In this document: positions 55,395-62,348 of the stretch, piece by piece
Layout: every line of letters begins with the position of its first letter
Position numbering within the stretch: the stretch's first letter is position 1
Notes under the pieces: generated by a model
Told to the model about the DNA's origin: nothing
Databases searched by the model: none
What the model saw: only the letters and a program-made list of their open reading frames with translations
Made by a program: the position numbers and the translations under genes
Assembly: GCF_005795905.1 (NCBI RefSeq)
Contig: NZ_VAWE01000001.1
Coordinates: 7,381,501-7,445,500 of the forward strand
DNA: 64,000 nucleotides
DNA from: Streptomyces marianii
Lineage (GTDB): Bacteria; Actinomycetota; Actinomycetes; Streptomycetales; Streptomycetaceae
Direction: 5' to 3'

Positions 55395-55784
55395 ATGTAT
55401 AGGAGGGTTCGCCTCAGGCGTTCGGGTGAAAGCTACGTACTCAGCCTCACTCCGGCCCAATTCGAACTGGCCAGAAGGGTGCTTGTGGATCTTTATGGCG
55501 GCAGTCACTCTTCGGAGATGGTGGCCGTCGTGGCGGGTGATGCGTCGGATAGACTTCTCGAACTTAGGGAGCGAGAAGTGGACTTCAGGTCGCGCTCGAA
55601 CGTTGAGGTGGCGTTGAGCCACTCCGACCTTCGGGCGTTGTATGGGGCCCTGGCTTTCGCCTTCTTGAATCGCTCGTCGGAAGAGGCGTTTCATAACAGG
55701 TACGGCTTCTACAGCGAGAACGTCCAGGCTGTGGGGTGGGCGATCTGTGCGGCTCTCCAAGGAACAGGGAACTCGATGAAGTGA
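55395..55784 (+). CDS. Candidate immunity protein of the RHS toxin
   Basis: This 129-residue protein is encoded 15 bp after the toxin stop, in a lower-GC patch with its own GTGAGG site before ATG 55395. It has no known domain: an N-terminal beta pair (YRRVRLRRSGESYVLSLT) then helices (ALAFAFLNRSSEEAFHNRYG). Immunity genes in polymorphic toxin systems always follow the toxin directly and are fast evolving, so position is the main evidence. It should bind and block the tip of the RHS protein. Confidence 0.7.
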   Translation: MYRRVRLRRSGESYVLSLTPAQFELARRVLVDLYGGSHSSEMVAVVAGDASDRLLELREREVDFRSRSNVEVALSHSDLRALYGALAFAFLNRSSEEAFHNRYGFYSENVQAVGWAICAALQGTGNSMK

Positions 55785-55915
55785 TTCATCCTCGGATTGA
55801 GGTGAATTCTTGATCCGGGTTCACGATTAGAGGGTTGCTCGTTTCGAGACTGATCGCGTAACGGGTACGCCCCAGAGCTGAATTTCGAGGTCACAGGATT
55901 TCAGCAGCAAATATG

Positions 55916-55946
55916 AAGCCCCGTCAGGCGCGTCCTGGCGGGGCTT
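55916..55946 (+). terminator. Hairpin after the toxin-immunity pair
   Basis: A 12-bp stem with one G-U wobble (AGCCCCGTCAGG / CCTGGCGGGGCT) and a 5-nt loop, ending in CTTCT. It would end the RHS operon. A second small hairpin lies about 20 bp further. Confidence 0.65.
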
Positions 55947-56079
55947 CTGCATGGGGTGACGGCAGTAGTTGCCGCAGCGGCAACAACCCCGCACAACCAC
56001 GGACGCCCACGCACCTCACCGGACCAGCAAACTGCGCTTGACCTGCGAAAAAGCAGGTAGAGGCAGCCGCGTAGCACAC

Positions 56080-57364
56080 CAGGGCTCCGGCAAAGTTGTT
56101 GATCAGGCTGTCAGGAGCAGGTTGATGGGGCGGTCGGTGGCGCGTGCGTGATGCCGTAGGGCGGCGGCGATGTTCTGGTGTCCGTCCAAGCGCAGCAGCG
56201 TGATCGCCGTGTTGCGCAGGGCGGCCATGACGCGGGGTGCGTTGCCGGTGCGGATCTGGGAGCGGTCTTCGTCGAAGGTGACGTCGCGGACCCAGTGCAG
56301 GCGGTTCTCGATCTCCCAGTGCGACTGCGTCCATGCGGCCAGGACGGCGGGCGGTGCGGTGCGGGCGTCCGCGCTGGTGATCAGGTAGACGATCTCGACG
56401 GTCCGTCGGCCCTTGCGGGTGACGGTGCGCCGCAGTTGGGCGACTTGCTCGGCCCCGGCGAACTCGACCCATGCCGGCACGTCGACGACCTTGATCGTGC
56501 GAGTGGCGCGGCGTCCGTGTCCTCGGTCCGTCCTGGTGACGGCGGGTATCGAAGTCCAGGGGAGCGCCTTGAGCTGTGCGTACAACGACTTCTGATTCGC
56601 CTTCACGGTCAGGACGTAGTCTCCTCCGCCCCTGGTCACCAGAGTCGCGGTGTCGTGCTGGGTGTGCAGTGCGTCCATCGTGACGACGACGCCGTCCAGG
56701 TCCAGGAGTTGAAGCAGTTCCCGGGCGGCGGGGATCTCGTTGCTCTTCTCGCCCACCGCGACCTGACCGAGCACCGCGCCGGACCCGTGCGCGAGGGCGG
56801 CGACCAGATGCGGGGCCGTGGAGCTGCCGCCGCGTGCGCCCCGGACCGTCTTGCCGTCGATGGCGATCACCCTGCGGCCCGCGACACGTGCGGTCCTGGT
56901 CAGGGCCCAGACTCCCAGCACCGCATCGAGACGGTCCGCGTCGAGGCGGGCGAACAGGCGCCGCAGCGTTGATTCGTCCACCCCGCCCCGCTCCAGGCCC
57001 AGCCGTTCCAGCGCGACACGTCCCGCGTCCCGGGCCCACTCCCCGATCGCGGTGAACCCCCGGGCTCCGGCCACCACCGCGCACACCGCCACCGCGATCA
57101 GAGCACCCACCGGGTGCCGGACACCGCGTCGACGGCGCGGATCAGGTATCCCGGCAAGCAGTTGGACGAGGAGCTCATGAGCCGGGGCAGGGGTGCGAAC
57201 AGGCGCAGGGATGAGAGACGATGGCATGGCGCGGGCGTGATCCCCTGGTCGGACGGTAAGGCGTAGGAACCTCCATCCAACCGGACCGGACCACGCCCGC
57301 GCATCTCTTCCGCCCCGCAAAACCCCATGTCACAGGGCTGCAGAACGACTTTGCCGGGACCCTG
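56080..57364 (-). mobile_element. ISAs1 family element (first copy), 1285 bp
   Basis: The ends are imperfect inverted repeats, 18 of 21 matching (56080-56100 and 57344-57364), starting CAGGG. They enclose one transposase gene. No direct target duplication adjoins it. The right end abuts an IS1182-family element that seems to have inserted exactly at its ACCCTG terminus. Confidence 0.8.
56103..57227 (-). CDS. ISAs1 family (H-repeat-type) transposase
   Basis: This 374-residue transposase begins with the DDE_Tnp_1-associated domain (LLVQLLAGIPDPRRRRGVRH, GARGFTAIGEWARDAG). The core has RVIAIDGKTVRGAR (first Asp), VVVTMDALHTQHDTA (second Asp) and HWEIENRLHWVRDVTFDEDR (Glu). This is the family of the H-repeat proteins found at enterobacterial Rhs loci. 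It appears intact. The start is ATG 57227. Confidence 0.9.
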   Translation of the reverse strand: MPSSLIPAPVRTPAPAHELLVQLLAGIPDPRRRRGVRHPVGALIAVAVCAVVAGARGFTAIGEWARDAGRVALERLGLERGGVDESTLRRLFARLDADRLDAVLGVWALTRTARVAGRRVIAIDGKTVRGARGGSSTAPHLVAALAHGSGAVLGQVAVGEKSNEIPAARELLQLLDLDGVVVTMDALHTQHDTATLVTRGGGDYVLTVKANQKSLYAQLKALPWTSIPAVTRTDRGHGRRATRTIKVVDVPAWVEFAGAEQVAQLRRTVTRKGRRTVEIVYLITSADARTAPPAVLAAWTQSHWEIENRLHWVRDVTFDEDRSQIRTGNAPRVMAALRNTAITLLRLDGHQNIAAALRHHARATDRPINLLLTA

Positions 57365-57459
57365 GACTCTGTTGCTGAATTGCCTGCAGAGGCACGGGCA
57401 GGTCGGCATGATCGTTGGTGCGGTCGTTCTGTCTGCTCCGGCCGCAGGGGGTTGGCGCG

Positions 57460-59220
57460 GTGTCCATGCGGCCGGGGGGATTGCCGTCCATTCCTGAACA
57501 GACGGCCAGAACGGCCCGTGCGGCCTTCCCTGGTGGGAGCCTGCCCATGCGCGTGCGTGACCACCTTGCCGAGGTTTTCGACGACGCGTTGTTCACCGAT
57601 GCGTTTCCCGATCGTGGGGCTCCCGCCCAGTCTCCGGCCCTGCTCGCGCTGGTGACGGTGCTGCAGTTCACGGAGAACCTGACCGACCGGCAGGCGGCGG
57701 ACGCGTCGCGGGATCGCCTGTCGTGGAAGTACGCGCTGGGCGCGGAGCTCTCCGATGCCGGCTTCGACTTCTCCGCGCTGTCGAAGTTCCGTGCCCGGCT
57801 GGTCGGGCACGGCCTGGAGCGGACACTCTTCGACAGGCTCGTCGAGCACTGCCGCGAGGCCGGGCTGATCAAGGCCGGTGGCAAGCAGCGCACGGACTCC
57901 ACCCATGTGATCAGCGCGGTCCGTGACCTGAACCGGACCGAGCTGGCCGGGGAGAGTGTGCGGGCCGCTCTGGAGGCGCTGGCGGTGGCGGCGCCGTCCT
58001 GGCTGGCCGGCGTGATCGACGTCGCCGAGTTCGCCGAACGCTACGGGCCGCGCGTGGATGGCTGGACGATGCCGCGCTCGAAGACCAAGCGGGACCGGCT
58101 TGCCCAGGTCTTCGGCCAGGACGCGCTGGTCCTGTGCCGGGCCGCCTGGTCCGACACCGCGCCGGTGTGGGTCCGCGAGATCGAGGCGGTGGCCCTCCTG
58201 CGGCAGGTCATGGTGCAGACCTACATCATCCGTACCGATGGCCGGGGACGGGAGGTGATCAAGAAGCGGGACGCCGACGACGAGGGCGTCCCGCCCGGCC
58301 ATATCCGTCTGGCCTCCCCGTACGACCCCGACGCCCGCTGGTCGGCCAAGGGCGACGACCTGTTCTGGCTCGGATACAAGGTCCACCTCACCGAGACCTG
58401 CGACACCCTCCCCGAAGCCGAAGCCGAAGCCGAAGCCGAAGCCGAAGCCGAAGCCGAAGCCGAAGCCGAAGCCGAAGCCGAAGCCGTGAGGCTGCCGTTG
58501 CGGTTGATCACGGATGTCCACACCACCGAGGCGACCGTTCCGGACGTCAAGGCCACCGCGCCCATCCAGCAGAACCTGGCCGAGCGGCAGGTCGCACCGG
58601 GCGAGCACTACCTCGACTCCGGATACGCCTCCGTCGACCTGGTCGTGGAAGCGGCGGGCCGGGGCATCGGCATGGTCACCCCGCTCCTGGCCGACCACTC
58701 CCCGCAGGCCAAGGCCGCCGAGGGCTTCGCCAAGAGCGCGTTCCGCGTCGACTGGAAGGCCCGCCAGGTCCGTTGCCCCCAGGGGGCCACCAGCGCCGGC
58801 TGGTACCCGGTCACCCAGCACCGATGGGACGCCATCGTGATCGAATTCGCCCGAGCCGACTGCCGTCCCTGTCCCTCCCGGACCAACTGCACCAGCTCGG
58901 TCCGCGGTACCCGCATGCTCACCCTGCGTCCCCGTGAACTCCACGAACGCACCACCACAGCCAGAACCGAACAGGACACCGAGTCCTGGAGGGCCAAGTA
59001 CGCCCTCCGCGCCGGCATCGAGGGCACCGTCAACCAGGCCCTCGACGTCACCGGCATCCGCCAGGCCCGCTACCGCGGGCTACCGAAAGTCACCCTCCAA
59101 CACGCCTTCTCCGCCACCGCCCTCAACATCGTCCGCCTCGACGCCTGGTGGACCACCAACCCACTACGCAAGCCCCGCACCAGCCGACTGCAGCGCCTCA
59201 GCCACCAACTCGCCGGCTGA
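57460..59220 (+). CDS. IS1182 family transposase
   Basis: This transposase of about 586 residues starts VSMRPGGLPSIPEQT, the family's typical N-terminus (usually MSLRPQGFGPVPEET-like). It continues LTDRQAADASRDRLSWKYAL, then RTDSTHVISAVRDLNR with the first Asp, GEHYLDSGYASVDL with the second, and AGIEGTVNQALD with the Glu. The conserved zinc-type C-x2-C-x5-C region (ADCRPCPSRTNC) is present. It contains a run of 12 Glu-Ala pairs at 58414-58485. It seems intact. Start GTG 57460 or ATG 57466. Confidence 0.9.
   Translation: MSMRPGGLPSIPEQTARTARAAFPGGSLPMRVRDHLAEVFDDALFTDAFPDRGAPAQSPALLALVTVLQFTENLTDRQAADASRDRLSWKYALGAELSDAGFDFSALSKFRARLVGHGLERTLFDRLVEHCREAGLIKAGGKQRTDSTHVISAVRDLNRTELAGESVRAALEALAVAAPSWLAGVIDVAEFAERYGPRVDGWTMPRSKTKRDRLAQVFGQDALVLCRAAWSDTAPVWVREIEAVALLRQVMVQTYIIRTDGRGREVIKKRDADDEGVPPGHIRLASPYDPDARWSAKGDDLFWLGYKVHLTETCDTLPEAEAEAEAEAEAEAEAEAEAEAEAVRLPLRLITDVHTTEATVPDVKATAPIQQNLAERQVAPGEHYLDSGYASVDLVVEAAGRGIGMVTPLLADHSPQAKAAEGFAKSAFRVDWKARQVRCPQGATSAGWYPVTQHRWDAIVIEFARADCRPCPSRTNCTSSVRGTRMLTLRPRELHERTTTARTEQDTESWRAKYALRAGIEGTVNQALDVTGIRQARYRGLPKVTLQHAFSATALNIVRLDAWWTTNPLRKPRTSRLQRLSHQLAG
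58414..58485 (+). repeat. (GAAGCC)12 hexanucleotide microsatellite
   Basis: Twelve perfect GAAGCC units encode (Glu-Ala)12 in frame inside the IS1182 transposase, between LTETCDTLP and VRLPLRL. Unit number could vary without breaking the frame. Confidence 0.95.
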
Positions 59221-59249
59221 AGGATTCAGCAACAGAGTCACCCTGGGGG

Positions 59250-60710
59250 CAGGGCCCCGGCGAGTGCCTGGATCGTCCGGTTTGATCATGTGATGCCGTA
59301 GAGGGCTAGGACGCGGGGGCGCTCGGTGTGCGCTCGTCGTCCGGCGGCGATGTTGACGTAGCCGGCGAGCTTGAGCGCGCTGCGGATCAGGTCGCGGAGG
59401 GCAGCGAGTACGGCGGGCGCGTTGTGGGTCCTGACCTGGGACTTGTCCTCGTTGAAGGTGACATCTCGACACCAGTGGACGGTATTTTCCACGGTCCAGT
59501 GCCCGCGAGCCCAGGACGCGATCTCGGCTGCGTTCGCTTCCTCGGCGGGCAGGTCGGTGATGGCGTAGACGGTCTCGCTGGACCATTTTTTCGCCCCGTA
59601 GAGACGGCGACGGCGCTGGATCCGCAGGACCTGGGCCGCGTGCGGGAAGAGCAGGCCCTCGACGGTGACGACCTGCACGAGCCGCTGCTCGTGACGGCCG
59701 TGGCCCCGGGCGTCGTCGCGGTGGATCACGGGGATCTCCTTCCAGGGCAGGGCGTGGAGTTGACGGGCCTGGCCGCGCTGGTTGTTCTTGATGGTCAGCA
59801 GGTAGTGAGCGCCGCGTTCGCGCAGGTAGATGGCGTGGTCGCGTTGGGCGTGGAGGGCATCGGCGGTAACGACCACCCCCGCGAGATCCGCGTCGTCGAT
59901 TCTGTCGAGGAGAGGTGCGAACTCGGGGATTTCGTTGGTCTTCGCGCCGATCTCGCGGGAGGCGAGAGTGACACCGTCGCCGTGACGGACGGCGGACAGG
60001 ACGAAGACCCGGCTGCAGTCCGGGCGCCTCGCGCCGCGCAGGCACTTGCCGTCCACCGCGATCGCCCGCCGCCGGAGCCGTACCGGCTCGGCGCGGGCGG
60101 CCGCCCGGTGGGCCCGGCGCTGTTCACGCTCAGCCCCACCGTCGGGCATTACCGGCTCCGGCCGGTGGGGCTGTGCGGACAGCAGAGGCCGAAGGTAGTC
60201 GTAGCTGGCCGCGCCGATCTCACCGGGATCGAGCCGCCCCAGGACGCTGCGCAGGGTCTTCTCGCTCGGCACCCGGTAGCGGCCAAGGAGTGGGTGGTAG
60301 GGCAAGCCGAAGGCGGCCAGTTCCTCCGACGTCGCACGTCGGCACCACTCCGCCGCCGCGGTGATCGAGTCGTGGCCGGACGGGGTCATCGCGCAGACCA
60401 CCAGGGCCAGCAGCGAGGAGAGCCGGTACCGCACTCCGCAAGCCCCTCTCGGATCAGTGACCGATTCGAACTCGGCTACCAGGCAGCGGACTTGCTCCTT
60501 GGCGGCGCTCTCGCCGAGGGCTTCCAGGCGGGGCGCATGAGGCACGGGGGCAGCGACAGGGAATGATGGAGGAACGAACACGGCACCTTCGTGGATCTTG
60601 CAGCGTAGAGAACTACATGATCCACAGGTGCCGTGTTCACCTGCTTCCCGGGGCCACCACCGAGATCAACACCCCAGGCCGGGACGATCCAGGCACTCGC
60701 CGGGGCCCTG
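59250..60710 (-). mobile_element. ISAs1 family element (second copy), 1461 bp
   Basis: Perfect 29-bp terminal inverted repeats lie at 59250-59278 and 60682-60710. A perfect 10-bp target duplication, ACCCTGGGGG, flanks them at 59240-59249 and 60711-60720. It encloses one transposase gene and looks recent and complete. Confidence 0.95.
59286..60581 (-). CDS. ISAs1 family transposase
   Basis: This 431-residue transposase has an N-terminal ISAs1-associated domain (VTDPRGACGVRYRLSSLLAL) and a DDE core with RRRAIAVDGKCLRGAR, VVVTADALHAQRDH and HWTVENTVHWCRDVTFNEDK. It differs strongly from the first ISAs1 copy (separate element, not a duplicate). The start is GTG 60581 with GAAGG upstream. Confidence 0.9.
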   Translation of the reverse strand: MFVPPSFPVAAPVPHAPRLEALGESAAKEQVRCLVAEFESVTDPRGACGVRYRLSSLLALVVCAMTPSGHDSITAAAEWCRRATSEELAAFGLPYHPLLGRYRVPSEKTLRSVLGRLDPGEIGAASYDYLRPLLSAQPHRPEPVMPDGGAEREQRRAHRAAARAEPVRLRRRAIAVDGKCLRGARRPDCSRVFVLSAVRHGDGVTLASREIGAKTNEIPEFAPLLDRIDDADLAGVVVTADALHAQRDHAIYLRERGAHYLLTIKNNQRGQARQLHALPWKEIPVIHRDDARGHGRHEQRLVQVVTVEGLLFPHAAQVLRIQRRRRLYGAKKWSSETVYAITDLPAEEANAAEIASWARGHWTVENTVHWCRDVTFNEDKSQVRTHNAPAVLAALRDLIRSALKLAGYVNIAAGRRAHTERPRVLALYGIT

Positions 60711-60727
60711 ACCCTGGGGGTACCGCA

Positions 60728-61140
60728 TAGCACACGTACTATGTGCTGGCGGGGACGACTCCGGTCTGGTCCACAATTGCAATGGGGCGAAACTTGAGCT
60801 GACCTACAAGCCCGACTGGTCTCCGGAGCAGATTGCGGCGGCTGACGAAAAGGTTGCTACTCTGAATGCCGCTCCGCAGCTGATTGTGACAAAGGTTCAA
60901 CGTTCGGGAAGCGCTGCTGATGTCTGGCGTCGAGCTGGAAATCAAACAGTTCCTGGAACTGGCATCGATCATAAGATCGACCTGCAACTCGGCGGACTTT
61001 ATGATGTCAGCAATATGTGGCCACTTGATAGTTCGGTGAACCGAAGTCTCGGATCTCAAATATCGGCACAACTAAAGAAGCAAGGGCTGCAACCAGGCGA
61101 CCTGGTGTGTAGCATCTCGATCACAGTCAGAACATGTTAG
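60728..61140 (+). pseudogene. Orphan RHS toxin tip (displaced rhsCT) with frameshift
   Basis: The first codons read HTYYVLAGTTPV, matching HAYYVLAGAAPV at the end of the HINT domain of the full-length RHS protein. One base is missing after 60766, so the expected VLVHNC continues in the next frame from 60772. From there an intact frame of about 122 codons encodes a different toxin tip. It ends with a nuclease-like block, GTGIDHKIDLQLGG, then NMWPLDSSVNRSLGSQI, resembling HNH/His-Me-finger toxins. There is no N-terminal RHS part, so it is an unexpressed or silent spare tip. The next gene is its candidate immunity gene. Confidence 0.8.
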
Positions 61141-61153
61141 GTGGGGCAGAACC

Positions 61154-61702
61154 ATGCAGTTGCGCGACGTGGACGTCTCTCACGCCGTGGTGACCAGTGC
61201 TGGCCTGTTTGGCGTCTGGCGTGCGAGCGCATTCGACCACGTCAGCGAGCTGGATCAGTGGGAGGACGAGGTAGCGGAAGACTCTGCCCTCGAACGCCAG
61301 ATCGCAGCCGGTGCCTTCGTGCCGATCAACATCGGAGGCAATGGGGCATTCCAGGTCGCAATGCGCGGCGTGGAAGCTCCAGGAAATCTGAGTGAACGAG
61401 AGCGGACTTATCTCCTTGTCTCTTCCGAGCCTTATCTCCTCGTCTCAGATGGAGCATTGGAACTCGGCGGGCTTGAAGCCGTAGGAAGTTACGCTGGTGC
61501 GGAGAAGGTGGAGATCCCGCTCGACAGCGGTAGGTATGCCGTGGTCGTCCATCTGGTGGATTGGCAAGCGGAGCCTGGTAGTCGCGGAGGTGATGGAAAT
61601 CCATCTGCGGATGCCCTTCCAGACTTCATTTTGGAGATCTTCGCCGATGTTCATGGTGAGCTGAAATACCGCACTAAGGTTGAGACATTCGACCAGCCGT
61701 AG
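61154..61702 (+). CDS. Candidate immunity protein of the orphan tip
   Basis: This 182-residue soluble protein starts 13 bp after the orphan tip's stop. No catalytic motif is seen; it is acidic and beta-rich (YAVVVHLVDWQAEPG, LPDFILEIFADVHGELKYR). The location directly after a toxin tip, lower GC and intact frame suggest a cognate immunity protein, possibly retained because it protects against siblings carrying the tip. The family is not recognised. Confidence 0.65.
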   Translation: MQLRDVDVSHAVVTSAGLFGVWRASAFDHVSELDQWEDEVAEDSALERQIAAGAFVPINIGGNGAFQVAMRGVEAPGNLSERERTYLLVSSEPYLLVSDGALELGGLEAVGSYAGAEKVEIPLDSGRYAVVVHLVDWQAEPGSRGGDGNPSADALPDFILEIFADVHGELKYRTKVETFDQP

Positions 61703-62348
61703 TTGAGGAATCCGTGATGCCGCAGGGACTGCTTTGACGGGTCTTCGAACTTGAGCGGGTGCGCCACGAGGCGCTGTTGTTTCGAGTGGAGGTGAGAGAC
61801 CTTCGCCTTCGTCCTGTCGCAGCAGGGCGTTGAAGCTGGGGGCAGCCTGATCCGGGTGGTGCCGGGGAGGGCGGGAGCAGCCCTGACAAAGCCGGGACGT
61901 GCCAGTACTGCCAGATGGTGCGGGTCCGGCGAGCGTGGCGGAAAGGAGTACGCGAGGAACCGGCGTTGATACGTCCTTCAGCCTTTGGACCGGCTCGAAC
62001 CTGGTGGATCTGGGCCGGGCGCGGTGCGTACCCGTCGCGGTAGCGGCGGGGAACTTCTGGGGTGGTTTCTGCTTGCTGCCTGGAAGGCCACGGGGAAGGA
62101 CTGCGGCGTACCCGTGGCGATGCCGCTGGGACAAAGTCGGGCTCCTCCTCCGCCGAGCGAAACACAGTGAACGTGGGAACCACCCTGTCCTGGTTCCCGG
62201 TGGCGGGCATCCGGCCCGCCGGCCGGGATAGGCACACCGACTGCCGAACGGGCGGGGTGGGGCGGAGCCGCCGTAGTACTCCGAGCCGGGGAGAGCCCGT
62301 GCGCATGGGGAAGGGCGGCAGCGGTTTCGAGAAGGGAAGGAGACTGCA

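Larger units (their letters stand above)
57365..59239 (+). mobile_element. IS1182 family element, 1875 bp
   Basis: Perfect 16-bp terminal inverted repeats GACTCTGTTGCTGAAT lie at 57365-57380 and 59224-59239. They are flanked by ACCCTG on both sides (57359-57364 and 59240-59245), a possible 6-bp target duplication created inside the end of the first ISAs1 copy. Confidence 0.85.

Noticed and set aside
56060..57374. Direct target duplication for the first ISAs1 element
   Set aside because: The bases directly flanking 56080 and 57364 do not match. The nearest repeat (TAGCACAC) is displaced and was reported only as a possibility.
58414..58485. Regular short repeats as a possible CRISPR array
   Set aside because: The units are contiguous hexamers without spacers and are translated inside the transposase gene.
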